The notes beneath the pieces are model-generated. The model saw only the letters and a program-made list of their open reading frames with translations. It did not search any database and was not told where the DNA came from. Made by a program: the position numbers and the translations under genes. 64,000 nt of DNA, from NCBI GenBank assembly GCA_949152475.1, contig OX424562.1, forward strand, positions 23,312,209 to 23,376,208, in the 5' to 3' direction. Source of the DNA: Terebella lapidaria (taxonomy: Eukaryota; Annelida; Polychaeta; Terebellida; Terebellidae). This document shows positions 1 to 11,099 of this stretch, piece after piece; position 1 is the stretch's first letter; each line of letters opens with the position of its first letter.

Positions 1-945
1 TATATACTTTTGTGATGTGTATTAGTTTGGTTGCCCTTGAATCGCCGGTCTGCGTATGGCGGCCATTTTGAATTTTCGACGGGTCGATGAAAAAAAAAAT
101 TTTCGGCCCAAATTGCAATACTATCCATTTTGGGCCATTTCTAGACAAAAAAAAAATTTTCCCCTTTGAAAAAAATTTTGTCCTTCATAATAGGAGCTGT
201 TGGGACTGTACTCATAGAACGCTTGAAGATAGAGCTTAGATATTGGCACTTTCAAATAGGAAGTCATATATGGCGATTTGTGTAGTGACCTTGAATTTGA
301 CCTTGGATGATCTTGAAAGGTCAAAACAGCCATTTTTGGGTCGAAAAATGCTCAAATTTGCACCTGGTCTGTCTTTTCTCGAAAACTGTCTGATCAGTTT
401 TGAGATTATTGTTTCAAAAGATTCTGCTTATGTACCTTTATGATGTTTGTAAGTTTTGTTGCCTTTGAATCGCCGGTCTCCGTGTGGCGGCCATTTTGAA
501 TTTTTGGCGGGTCGGCGAAAAAAATTTTTTTTGACCCAAATCGAATTACTATCCATTTTGGGTCATTTCTAGGCGAAAAAAATTTTCACCCTTTGAAAAA
601 ATTTTTGGCTCCCATAATGGGAGCTGCCGGGACTGTACTCATAAAATGCTTGAAGATAGAGCTTAGATATTGGCACTTTCAAATTGGTAGTCATATATGG
701 CGATTTGGGAGGTGAACTTGAATTTGACCTTTGATGACCTTGAAAGGTCAAAACAGCCATTTTTGGGTGAAAAAAATGCTCAAATTTGCCTGTACAGATG
801 AAATGCATGTAGATAGAGCTTCAGTTTGCATTATGAACATATAGGAAGTCATGTATGGAACAACTGATGATGACCTTGACCTCAGATGACCTTGAGTGCT
901 AAATGTCCGATGTGAAATGTGTAAATTAGCCACAGAGGCTTAAAC
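1..945 (+). repeat. Tandem ~430-bp satellite-like monomers, forward orientation
   Basis: Two successive monomers share the same order of landmarks: a motif containing ATCGCCGGTCT, a GCGGCCATTTTGAATTTT box, poly-A/T runs, CATAATGGGAGCTG, and a GACCTTGAAAGGTCAAAACAG box. The CGCCGGTCT landmark recurs near positions 42 and 470, giving a period near 430 bp. Reverse-oriented relatives lie at 1985-2900 and 53880-54870. Short ORFs here exist only because of the AT-rich repeat and are not genes. Confidence 0.75.
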
Positions 946-1281
946 ACTTGCACATACGATTAGGATTGTGTATAAGCTTACAAGAAGTCATGTCTTTATA
1001 GCACATCTCTTGGAGACCTTGAATTTGACCTTATATATAACCTTGAAATCCAAATCTCACAACCTTGCCTGACCTGACATTTGTAAATTGGCCTCTACAG
1101 ACTAAATGCTTGTTGATATAGCTTATATGTTTGTATTATGAACATATATGAAGTCATATGCAGCATACCTAATGGTGATATTGCAGTTCACAAAGATGAC
1201 CTTGATTGGTAAATCTCAAAGTCATATGTCACTTGCAATGCCAAAATTGTCCGGTAACCTATCTTAGCCCTTGGGCTAATT
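946..1281. repeat. Diverged repeat ending in a palindromic terminal motif
   Basis: This stretch carries GACCTTGA-type boxes like the neighbouring satellites and no gene. It ends at 1251-1281 with GTCCGGTAACCTA followed by the palindrome TTAGCCC-AA-GGGCTAA. The same terminal block recurs reversed at 54144-54175 and, diverged, at 56411-56435, so it looks like the end of a mobile repeat. Its edge coincides with the point where the SAP-gene exon loses its coding sequence. Confidence 0.55.
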
Positions 1282-3625
1282 TTCATTTCGGCCGCACACG
1301 ACGCGAGGGCGTAAAACTTCTCGTCCATCACAGCCGAGCGAGCGTACAAAAGGAAGTTCTCCTCATATAGGTGTTTTATTTTGTCATCCAATTTTTTCTC
1401 GAATGACTGCAGGTAGCTGTCGATAGCCTGCATCGTCACAACAGGGAACTGAAGTGAAAAAAAAAATCACACTTTTATTATCTTTCACTCTAGTGGGTCA
1501 TGTCTAAGTATACATGTACTTAATTCAACCTTGTGGAAAATCAAGTGTTCTAAAACCATACAGTATTGATACATGCAGCTTCTCAAGTCATTCATTATGA
1601 TAGGTTCTTTTTAAGCACTAGCTTCAACTGATTTGCTATTCAATACATAACCAATATTAGATACATAGTACTAGTATATTCACAATATTTGCAATGGAGG
1701 CACTCAAAACTTACTTTCATGTTGATCACCTACTAATCAGGTATTAGGTATTAGTGGGTATCCAGCTTTCAGATAGAAATCATAGCACCAAGGGTGCTGT
1801 AGCTTACCGGCAATCATGAGAAACGCAGAGTATTGATTTTCCAACATATAAATTGTTACACTGATCTTGAACTCTAATTGTCAAAACATGTTCGTAAATG
1901 TTGCTGGAAACACATTTTCTGTATGGACTATAGTACGAAATCAAATTACACATCACAAAGGTACATAAAGAGAATCTTATACAGGATTTTGAGAAAAACT
2001 GTCTGACTAGATTTAGACAAAATGGCCACCAAAGAGAAAATTCATCGTTTTTGACCTTCCAAGGTCATTGAAGGTCAAATTCAAGGTCATCACTCAAACC
2101 GCAATATATGATTTCCCATTTGAATGTGCCAATACTTAGGCTCTATTTTGAAGTCTTCTATGAGTTTACTCCACACAGCTCCCATTATGATGGTAAAGTT
2201 GGGTGAAATTTTCCAAGTCCAAAAAATTTTTCAATGGCCAAAAAAATTTTTTATTTTATTTTTGGCTGGAAATGGCTCGAAACGAATAGTGACTTGATTT
2301 TGGACAAAAAAAAAATTTTTTTGCCGAACCGTCAAAAATTCAAAATGGCCGCCACACGCAGACAGGCGATTCAAGGGCAACGAAACTTATACACATCATA
2401 GAGGTATATGAGAGGAATGTTATAAAACAAAAATCTCAAAACTGATCAGACAGTTTTTGAGAAAATGGCAATCAAAGTCCAAAATTGGTCATTTTTCGAC
2501 AAAAAAGGTCGTTTTGACCTTCCAAGGTCATTGAAGGTCAAATTCAAGGTAATCACTCAAACCGCAATATATGGTTTCCCATTTGAATGTGCCATTTCTT
2601 AGACTCGATCTTCAAGTGTTCTATGAGTTTACTCCGCACAGCTCCCATTATGGAGGAAAATTGTCCAAAAAATTTTTCAATGGCCAAAAAATTTTTTTTT
2701 TTTTGCTGGAAATGGCTCAAAATGAATAAGTGACTTGTTTTGAGACAAAATTTTTTTTTTCGCAGAACCATCAAAAAATCAAAATGGCCGCCACACACAG
2801 ACCGGCGATTCAAGGGCAACGAAACTTATACACATTATAAAGGTACATGAGAGGAATGTTTTGAAACCAAAATCTCAAAACTGATCAGACAGTTTTTGAG
2901 AAAATGGCCTCCAAAGTCCAAAATTGGCAATTTTTCGTCAAAAATGGCCGCCAAATCGGCAAAAACGATTCAATCAAAAAAATTAAAAAAACGTCTTTAG
3001 ATACTGGCCCAAGGTATGTTCTGACAAATTTATGGGGAAATTCATCACGTCAAAAAAAAGTTACAGACCCGGACGGACGACAGACGACGGACGAAATACC
3101 ACGACAATAGCTTATCGGCCCAAAGGGCCGGTAACCTAATAAAACAAACAGGTTCATGAAAACATCAATCAAACACAAACTTATATTAACTAGAACTAAC
3201 TCAAATATCATATTCATGGCTGGTACTGAAACAAAAATTTAGTCGGCTACACATGCTTTATTCGCCAGTATCAAGGCATGCACTGGATTTTTGTCACCTA
3301 CCTTGGTGTCTGCATTTATGTCCTTGTATTGTGTCCTTGCTGGGGTGCTAATGCTGTAAGCGTGTTCATCCTCTTGAACAACACGGCGACCAACACGGTT
3401 ATTCTGGTCATAGAATTCAAGTCTGAGAAAATATCAGTCCAATTGATTGAACTTACTACTTACTATAACTTTCTTTGTTTGATCAGTTAAAATAGCTCTA
3501 GTGTTATACTGAATACTAGTATACCTTTTGACCAGGTCTGCCTTCTTGCCAGTTTTCTTGGCACCCCTCTTTCCGAGCTCCTCCTTCAACTTCATGAGGG
3601 TCCAAGATCCGTACCCATCCTCCAT
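1280..3625 (-). CDS. SAP-domain gene, three exons, 3' part cut by a repeat
   Basis: Three exons splice in phase on the minus strand: 3625-3525 (starts at ATG), 3422-3302 and 1448 to about 1280. Exon 1 encodes a SAP DNA-binding helix-extension-helix (SWTLMKLKEELGKRG, then KKADLVKR) with donor AAAAG|GTATAC. Exon 2 begins after TTTTCTCAG and gives RLEFYDQNNRVG and later YKDINADTK. Exon 3 follows CACTTCAG and encodes DSYLQSFEKKLDDKIKHLY through ASCAAEMK. This order resembles invertebrate SAP proteins that continue into a SWIM zinc finger and a YqaJ-like nuclease (from memory of the family). Neither is seen here, because exon 3 runs directly into the terminal palindrome of a repeat at 1281 with no donor. 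The gene is therefore disrupted, or the rest lies left of the window. Exon calls are strong; the family identity is moderate. Confidence 0.7.
1985..3140 (-). repeat. Reverse-oriented ~430-bp repeat inside SAP-gene intron 2
   Basis: Two reverse-complement monomers of the family at 1-945 lie in the intron. They share AAAATGGCCGCCACAC, CAGACCGGCGATTCAAGG and ACTGATCAGACAGTTTTTGAG boxes, repeated about 420 bp apart (2340 and 2780). The block ends at about 3113-3139 with GCTTATCGGCCCAAAGGGCC followed by GGTAACC, an imperfect hairpin that also ends relatives elsewhere. No coding capacity is supported. Confidence 0.7.
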
Positions 3626-3696
3626 TTCTCTCAGCGGTGAGCGTATGTGATGAGTAGATGTACCAGTTGCCCTGGACTACCGGTAATAGTAACTGT

Positions 3697-3727
3697 AACT
3701 GTGTAAGCCGAGTAGGATTACACAGTT
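3697..3727. promoter_or_regulatory. Inverted repeat upstream of the SAP gene
   Basis: AACTGTGTAA at 3697-3706 and TTACACAGTT at 3718-3727 are perfect complements with an 11-nt spacer. It lies 72 bp upstream of the SAP-gene ATG. It could be a factor-binding palindrome or just a small repeat end; no function is shown. Confidence 0.35.
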
Positions 3728-3764
3728 TTCTGCAAAATTATATTTAAAAAAACAATCATACCCC

Positions 3765-4258
3765 AATAAACGAAATGTCCACGCGTGATCAACTGGTCAT
3801 GTCACGGGCTCGTATAGGGCATACATATCTTACTCACGGTTACCTGCTCCGTGGGGAGGAGGCCCCTGTGTGTGTGCCCTGTCGAGAGTGGCTGACCGCT
3901 GAACATGTCCTGGCACATTGTCAAGATTTGGCTGACACTCGTCGTTTGTTTTAGGAGTGTCAGTCAATATATGATGTTTTCAGTGATATTAATATTATAA
4001 AATCCTCAATTTCCTTCGCAAAATTTGGGTATATTTATATTTTTAGACATACAAATCTAGTCAGTTCCTTTAAATCTAGATCTAGTCATCAATTCTTCAC
4101 CACTAACCTTGTAAGCTTTTACTGTTCACTACAAATTTTTAATTGTAGAACTTGCGGTTTTATCATTCTTGATACTACTTTTATATCTTTGTTTGGCACT
4201 GAAATGGCGTTCTTGAGCCCAAAGTGCCGTTAAGCTTTATTTCTTCTTCTTCTTCCGT
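3765..4258 (+). mobile_element. LINE 3' fragment (C-terminal zinc knuckle plus 3'UTR and TTC tail)
   Basis: Translation in one frame gives RDQLVMSRARIGHTYLTHGY, then LLRGEEAPVCVPC and LTAEHVLAHC. This is the arginine-rich and C-x2-C...H...C end common in LINEs of the I/Jockey-type groups that carry RNase H. A 3'UTR follows and ends in GCCCAAAGTGCCGTTAAGC, TTTATTTC and (TTC)n at 4250-4258. A longer relative with RNase H is at 46750-47460. A stop codon interrupts the frame near 3951, so it is dead. Its tail abuts the last visible HECT exon of the antisense gene. Confidence 0.8.
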
Positions 4259-4767
4259 GACTTGTACTTCCTTGGCTCCTCTGGCTATTGCTTCGTACAA
4301 AAGTGGGGGCAGGAAAGACGGACTAGAGCCTTGGTGTACAATATTGTACGCCATGAGTTTGCCACACGCGAAGTACATCCGTTTGTCCAATGCTGAAATA
4401 AATGAATAAATTTATGAGATATCATGGACAAACTTGTCGTAATGTTGACGTCTATTACTCAATTTGCGACAAACCTTTGTAGTCTCGGGAAAGGAACATG
4501 GCACCGGCCTGGCCTTCAAATATAGGCAATGCCTGAATAGCTGTGTTCGCCAAGCGCATGAACTCCTTCATGGGCCCCCCGGTATCAATTCCATCCTCTC
4601 CGCTGAATCTGACGAACAGCTTTGCCCTCGGGTCGAACCGAGCATGCATGAACGCACGGAGGCCGCCTTGCAAAACGTCGTCTCTGTCGACGTTGACGAG
4701 ATTCTTTTTGGCGTCATTGCTAACTTGGGAGTTCAGTTTGAAGACCAACTCTTCCAACACAACAGGC
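4255..4767 (-). CDS. HECT-like ubiquitin-ligase exons (N-lobe), C-lobe missing
   Basis: Two exons, 4767-4475 and 4392 to about 4258, join in phase (DYK|ALDKRMYF) across donor AAAG|GTTTGT and acceptor TTTATTTCAG. The first encodes HARFDPRAKLFVRFSGEDG and DTGGPMKEFMRLAN; the second FACGKLMAYNIVHQG and FLPPLLYEAIA. These are the HECT N-lobe hallmarks of G2E3-like ligases common in aquatic animals. The ubiquitin-accepting cysteine lies in the C-lobe, which is not found. The second exon runs into the (TTC)n tail of an opposite-strand LINE at 4258, and left of that LINE no HECT sequence resumes. The gene is probably a truncated ligase or pseudogene; a C-lobe exon beyond the insertions cannot be excluded. 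It belongs with the exons at 5199-6307 and 8563-8891. Confidence 0.75.
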
Positions 4768-5198
4768 CTGTACATTTGAAAATTACTGAGGTGTCAAATA
4801 TGAACCCAAGTAACTTCTTAATGACTGAATGTATATTTGGTAAAACAACCCTTCATGTAATCATCTGAACAGTAAACTATCCCTTTGTCGGGATGTAGGG
4901 GGCTCATTGTCGTTAGTCCCACTTCCCCGTCTCCTTCTCAGTGACAAGCGTGACCTATCGCCCTAAAAGTAACCAACATGACACTGAAATACTTATACAT
5001 GTAGTTTGAACATTTAAATGCATATTATATTCAAGTATCGCTTCTGTTTCTTTCTTGTTCTGCGTATTCATGTGCAAATGTTCGCATATTATATGCAATT
5101 TTATTTGCTTATTTATTCACAAGGTTATATGTCGATTCATAAATTGAGATCGCTTTTAGCGGAATTATCGCTTCTTGATAGCTAGATTATTCTCTTAC

Positions 5199-6307
5199 CG
5201 GTAAACCGTCACTGCTATTTGTTGGAGGCAAAGGTGGTAGTGACTCTTCAGATCTGTTTGATCCTGGGGAGCAGTCAATTGTGTCGGTATGTGTCCTGAT
5301 GGGGGGATTCTCGATCCTGTTATCCGGTCTGTCGCCTTGATCGTTTCTCGAGTCGTTCACTTCCAGAGGAGTCACATCGTTCTGTTCACGAGCAGTCGTT
5401 GATTGGACGTTGCTGGCAGCGTTGGCGCTACATGCACCCATAGCACCCTCACAGGAGAAGGATGTACTTCCAAGCTGGAAGACGAGGGGCAGTTCAGTAT
5501 CTGGTTCGTTGTTGGCGCCAAGGAAGAAGTGACTACTCGTTGATGCGACGTTTCCACTCGATTCTGGAGCATGATGCAACAGTTGGCGAGCGTTGTTCGC
5601 TGACGTCCTTCTGTCGGAGTCCTCCGTTTGGAGCGTATCAGCAGAATTGGCACCGCCGATAACACAAAGAAACTCATTTTCCACAGAAACACATTGTGCT
5701 GGTCCTTCAATCTCGATTTCACCTGTGACAATGGGTAAGACACACGCTGAGAGACTGCCTGGCTGCGTAGGCTCCGCCAACTGTGTGGATGATGTCCCTA
5801 CATTCCGTTCTGAACGAGTTTGCAGATAAACCCTCATGGGAGTACATTTTACTTCGTCGATGTACCCACCAACAGTGAAGGTTTTTCCCGATTTCAACAT
5901 GCTTGGTATTTCATTTCCATTGAATCTCCCCAGGTAACAGGTCAGGTCATCCCGTCTCAAATCCTGTGGTTTGGAGTAGCCATCTGGGAAAAAATGGTTG
6001 ATAACTTCTTCTCTCAACTCTGGAAGGTTCATCCCTCTGATGACGTCTACGTAATTGGGACCTCCACCGCTCTTTGATGGAACAAGTGTATACGAATTCT
6101 TCTTCATGTGTTTCCATCCCACTACTATTCGTCTGGTATTTGTGTCTTCCTTCTTGGAATTATTCGCTTTCTGGGTGCAATTCTCTTCATCGCTGGAGTT
6201 CTCCACAATATTTCCTTTCATGACATTTTTCCGCAGATTTTTTTGTGGACGTGATTTTCGTCGCATTTTGCGTATTTCAAGAAAATTCTGCAGCACGTCC
6301 GATTCTT
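5199..6307 (-). CDS. Central exon of the SAM/HECT-like gene
   Basis: A 1109-nt exon runs from acceptor TTGTGGTCAATTGCAG (ends at 6308) to donor TTACCG|GTAAGAG (5198). It is open throughout, about 370 codons. It starts with a basic stretch (RKMRRKSRPQKNLRK), then an acidic/serine-rich linker, then VVGWKHMKKN, KSGGGPNYVDV and LREEVINHFFPDGYSKPQDL. The GW-K/H...GGG...FFP.G.S pattern typically precedes G2E3-like HECT domains in invertebrate and fish proteins. The rest is Ser/Thr/Asn-rich and probably disordered. Its entry phase (two nucleotides completing a codon) matches the upstream SAM exon. A small exon near 4957-4880 (starts GDRSRLSLRRRRG after TTACTTTTAG) may bridge it to the HECT exons, but the downstream phase was not resolved. 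Confidence 0.75.
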
Positions 6308-6429
6308 CTGCAATTGACCACAACAAGAAGCATTTGTGCAGTAAGTACATGATCTCTGTAGAAACGCAAGGAATATGGTTATGGTTCGAACTCGACTCCA
6401 GAATACATGGTTTGGACCTGCGCTACAGA

Positions 6430-8560
6430 CGAGCTACACGTATATGATTGCGGGTTTTTATCTCTGCCAGAGTAAGAAAAATATAATATCACGGTATTGT
6501 AGCTTACATGCAATTTGTTCAGATTTTCAATAAATGCTTAGTAACTTAGTGGTCCATCTACACATGTCATGTTGTGGTAAATATAATGTTCACTCATCAT
6601 AGTCATCTCAGTTACCTTCAATGTTGCTAAAAAAATGTAAAATGCATGATTCCTACATAACGACAATATAAACTCAAGCTCTTATTCAAGCTTTTGCCTC
6701 TCAGTAACGTCACCTTAGGTTACGTTATACTCTTCAAACTTCAAGAGTTTTATCTTCAATTTCTGAAATTCAATTGTTCTACCTCCAATTTACTCATGCT
6801 ATGTAGACAAAATACAGACGTGAGCACTTTAGGTCATCTCAGGTCAAGTTCGTGGTCACCTCAACTCGAAACAAATAAGCCGGTACTATCATTGTGCATC
6901 GCGTTTCACGAAAAGCTTATTGGGTACTGTTTATTGCCGCCCAGACTCAACCAACTTGATGTCCTCAATTTCAGGTAGTCCCCTAGGCTAATTGCGAGTC
7001 GTGTTGTGCTTATTGCAATTTTCAATTTCAAAGGTCCGGTACCCTCAAAATACTGTACTCTATGAAATTCCCATTACGACATCGACATACAACTTGTGAC
7101 ATTCAAGTTGTATGCTTACAGTAGATCTAGCTATGGTCTACAGCCTGCAAGTGAAACAAGAAAATGCAGCAAACTGCGGAAGACGACATTAGAGCTTGAG
7201 CACATCATCAACACCACGACAGCTGAATGTATCTTACACAACGTTACCCTCTCCCCCCCCCCCCCCGAAAAAAAAAGAGAAGCCATAATTTTATCCCCTA
7301 CATTATTCGAATTCATTTCCGTATACTAGGATGAAAAACATGGCCTACTTTATTCATATTACTAATAAGTAAACATTTATTTTAAAATCGATCAATGGAA
7401 CAGATACGCCTGCTAAAATGATATGGAACCTCATTAAAATATCCTCAAAACACTGGAAATTATGAGGAATATCTGCATCTGATATCATCAGATATAGCCT
7501 AACACATGCCTTTACTGGGCAAATTAAAATACCAGGAATGAAAAGACTTCGCAATCCAGCACAGAACACCAGCTTAATTGTAAATACGTCAAATTACGGT
7601 AAATGTAGCCGTGGCATCGCAGACGAATCGTTGTGTTTACTTCATACTGCCAAAAATGTCACATCACATGCATGTATGCATGCACGAATTGCTGAACAGA
7701 AATTGTGTTCCAAAATACGCGTGATTGTGCTAAAATTTGCTTTGCATTCTGGGAACGTCAATTTCCATCGGATCCGCCATTTTGGGAAGTTTTTAGATAA
7801 ATGAACATTTTACGTAATTTTCTCAAACCTAGCACATCGATTTATGCCTGATATATCTGTGGAATTGTCAAAGTTTCCCATCAATTCGAGAGATTTTATG
7901 TCAAGGACGAAGAAAATCCTCATTTGAAGTAGGTATCTAAACGCTTACATGCCAAAACGTGCGTCGATAGGTTGGCATGAAACCTCCATAAAAAAGTCAG
8001 CACATAGACATGTAGAGGGTTGGGGGCTTTGCCCCCAACGCTCTAATGTCAAAAAAATGTATACATATCTAAAGATCTGTATGCATGCGAATGGCGAAGA
8101 TCCCACAATAAACAGAATTACCGGTATATGCCTAGAGGCTCCAGTGGGCTAACTGATATAATTTTCAAATTTCAATATAATTTCGAAATACGTAGGCCTA
8201 GAAGCAATTCGATACTTGCGTACAATAGGCAATGTACGCAACTCACAATGCTATTACCAGCTTGCCAGATATTACCAATATCATACATCTACGATATAGG
8301 CCTATGAGGCGCTATATATTCACGTGCCACAAACATGAATATTCAAACATGTAGTGCTCAAATGACTATATAAATTTTCGGGTAGATATAACTTTCAATT
8401 TGGAAGCTCTACGTAATCTCAAATCGAGTTCAAAGCACCATTATTATGTGACGTTTGATATATGCTCATAATACAAACCAAAGCTCTATCTTGAAGCAGG
8501 ATATGTCAAACTTAGCGAGTTGGGCGACTCTCTGTTTTCACACTCGTATTATAGGTATAT
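6430..8560. other. Long intron, no gene recognised
   Basis: This is the intron between the SAM exon and the central exon. It holds AT-rich unique-looking sequence, a 13-C run at 7253-7265 followed by an A-rich stretch, and no recognisable transposon or RNA gene. Short ORFs in it lack domain features. Confidence 0.5.
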
Positions 8561-8562
8561 AC

Positions 8563-8891
8563 CCGGAGTGGCGGCCAGCCGGCACCTTTCCCTCAATCGA
8601 CTGCGATCGCCGATGGTTTTCACACCGATTGCTATCAATTCCTCGTCTTTCAGGAATTTGACGTCCTCGACGCCAACCTGGGATGACGAAATATGTAACG
8701 CTATTTTATCGAGACTATTAGAAAGCAGATAGTCCTATCTAGAAAGAAGCATATCAATCATCATTGACAAAACAGCAGGAAAGTTTAAGGATTTCAAAGA
8801 ATACGATTGGCATAATAAAAACCTTATTAGCTCTGAACGAATCCAGCAGTTCGCTCAGCCCGATATCTTCTAATATGGATTCCAGGTTCAT
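8563..8891 (-). CDS. SAM-domain exons, N-terminus of the SAM/HECT-like gene
   Basis: ATG at 8891-8889 opens MNLESILEDIGLSELLDSFR and the exon ends at 8823 (AATAAG|GTTTTT). The next exon, 8677-8563, follows acceptor CATCCCAG and reads VGVEDVKFLKDEELIAIG, then VKTIGDRSRLRERCR. Together they form a complete SAM domain of about 60 residues, a protein-interaction fold. Exon 2 ends CCGG|GTATAT with one spare nucleotide, which fits the start of the 6307-5199 exon. This supports one gene with order SAM, basic linker, GW/GGG module, HECT. A splice acceptor lies just before the ATG, so a 5'UTR exon further right is likely. Confidence 0.75.
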
Positions 8892-8896
8892 TTTCC

Positions 8897-10297
8897 TGTA
8901 GTCAATAGAACGGAAAAAATACGTTAAAGGCGATTTCAGTCGCACTCTCCGAGTTTTAAGGTTAGAGACATACCATAATCGTGGTGTCAATGCTTGGCCC
9001 TGAAGTGTTAATGTAGGTTTCGCACGTGTATGAGGTGCGTTGCAATGCAGGTACATGTAGGAGAATACATGCATACTAGTTCAGTTACAAGCCACTGTTA
9101 TTCAGAAGTGTAAGCATACGTGTATTGCGTGCTTGGAACGTTTTCATTGTTGTACAATAATACATGGGTAAAAATATACTAAAGGGGGCCAGAAGTGTTA
9201 CATATGGACTGATTTTAAAAAATGACACTTCCCGTTAGTTTCACGCTTTATTAGGTCCACTGTTATGTCTTGTTTTATTACCAAGTATGCATTCATGGGT
9301 TATTATACAGGACTACCGAGAAATTTGAGATATATGCGACTACCGAAAATGTGACGTACATCACTCTGCAAGGTTTGACATGTTTTTTTAAAAAAATACT
9401 CTCAACTTTATTCACGGAAATGAATTATCATCATCAAAAGTGTACCACAATATTACAAAACAACAATAAAAATCGTCGTTTACTGGTAAACGACAGAAGA
9501 CCCAGGTATTTGACAGAAAGACCAAAAAGTCTGGATACAATTTTTTGTGTGAACTGTATCCTACTTCACGCAGACAACATTTGATCCACTTAGTTTGTCT
9601 TTTTATCAGGTGGGTGACCATGACTCCTACAGCAATATAGCCAAACTAGTGATGGAATGGGTTTAGTACATCACCTTTGACTCTAAGGTGATGTACGTGA
9701 CAAGTGATGTTTAGTCAATTTGTCAACGGTGATGTACATTGTATTCGAAAACAAAAGAGGTAAGAAACAATTAATAGCCACAATTTTCAACTACCCCATG
9801 TCAAATATAAACTACATTCCATAAACAACATTCGAAGACTGTTTTTGTGTTGTGTCACAAGTTTTTAAATAAAAACCACAGAATAACCATTTTAAAAATA
9901 ATGATATTTGGATTGATTTTCTGTTTTGAGACAATGCTTTGTGGTTAATTATAAAAACACTATCTTCAACGCATATGAGGAATGTATTGTTAAAAACGTT
10001 TACAGAATGTTTCTCCTTTATTTCCGAATTCCAAGCCTTCAAAAAGTCCCTTCTTTCCATCTGAAATGAATAAAACAATCACTAGTATTAACTACTTGGT
10101 ATTATTTTTAAACTTTTAAGGTGGGTTCTAAGAAAGTTCTAGGAAAAGCAAGTGAAGAATATTCCTAACACCTATTTGGTAAAAGTATTTTGTTTAAAAC
10201 TCTACGGTAATAGAATTAATTCAAAGTAATCAGCAAAAGTAGCAGTGCAGATATTCAAACCAGGCTTACAATCTGACAAAAACTTTTTATAGCTTAC
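8897..10297. other. Non-coding stretch with one hairpin
   Basis: No protein family is recognised. A possible minus exon begins at about 10061 after GTTTTATTCATTTCAG (MERRDFLKAWNSEIKEKHSV), but its phase does not fit the exon at 10298-10375, so it is left as uncertain. A strong hairpin lies at 9666-9696. Confidence 0.4.
9666..9696. repeat. 12-bp stem, 7-nt loop inverted repeat
   Basis: GTACATCACCTT (9666-9677) and AAGGTGATGTAC (9685-9696) are perfect complements around TGACTCT. Further copies of the half-site occur nearby: GTACATCAC near 9357, and GTGATGT near 9701 and 9730. It could be a binding palindrome or a small foldback. No function can be assigned. Confidence 0.45.
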
Positions 10298-10616
10298 CAA
10301 TAACTGGACCTGCTGCCACACTTAATGGTTTCAGGACAGGGTATTGGTCGGATGTCCTCCAATTCTGAGCCATACCTATCAATTAAAGTTTTTTATTAGA
10401 AAGACATGAAGCAGATAATACTAGTACTTATAATTTCCTTATCAACAAATGGAATGATCACAATTGGCACAATTACTAACTACATTCAATAATACCATGT
10501 GCCTACTTCTCAAACTATAATACTCACTTGAAGAAAAATCTGTGAGACATTAGCACCCACTTTCCCCGTGACTTCTTATAGAAAATGGCCCACAGCCCGT
10601 CAGCCTCAGTCTCCAC
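10298..10616 (-). CDS. Two in-phase exons of an unrecognised gene
   Basis: Exon 10616-10528 follows acceptor TATTTCACAG and encodes VETEADGLWAIFYKK, SRGKWVLMSHRFFF, ending at donor CAA|GTGAGT. Exon 10375-10298 follows AATTGATAG and continues in phase (F-K-Y) with KYGSELEDIRPIPCPETIK to SSYW, where a GTAAGC donor coincides with an in-frame TAA. The good splice signals and exact phase argue for a real gene, but no domain is recognised. It might be an upstream part of the SAM/HECT-like gene or a separate short gene. Confidence 0.45.
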
Positions 10617-11099
10617 CTGTGAAATACAAAAGTGTGTAAAAAGCAGGTCAGAAATTAAACATTCTATGGACATGAGGTATTTGCGGTCAGTCTGAGTTAT
10701 CACTAATTAAGTAAAGTCGTTATGTCATGGACAATATTTCAGTTGTAATATTGTTTCCATTGATTGAACATGATTTGAAGTGGCACTACATAAAAATTGT
10801 TTTGAACAATAACACAAGCTGTACTGTATTTGACTACTAGCATTTGATGGAGATGAAACACACAACGAAATCAACCTTAAATATGTTCACAGCAACAGAG
10901 CATGACCTAACTTATACAAACCACTTTCAAAGGCAGGAAATGGTTTCCATGAGGGATTGCCCAGTGGGAACCTATTTCTGGTATCCTAAATTCAACAAAT
11001 CTACATTTTCGATGTACAGTACTGATAGAAATTTTAAGATAGATAATAGCACTACAGAATGTACGACCCAGCTATAAATGTTGCTCAGATAGTTTGGGC

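Noticed and set aside
4464..4868. Plus-strand open frames opposite the HECT exons
   Set aside because: Shadow of the minus-strand HECT coding sequence, which has recognisable motifs and splice sites.
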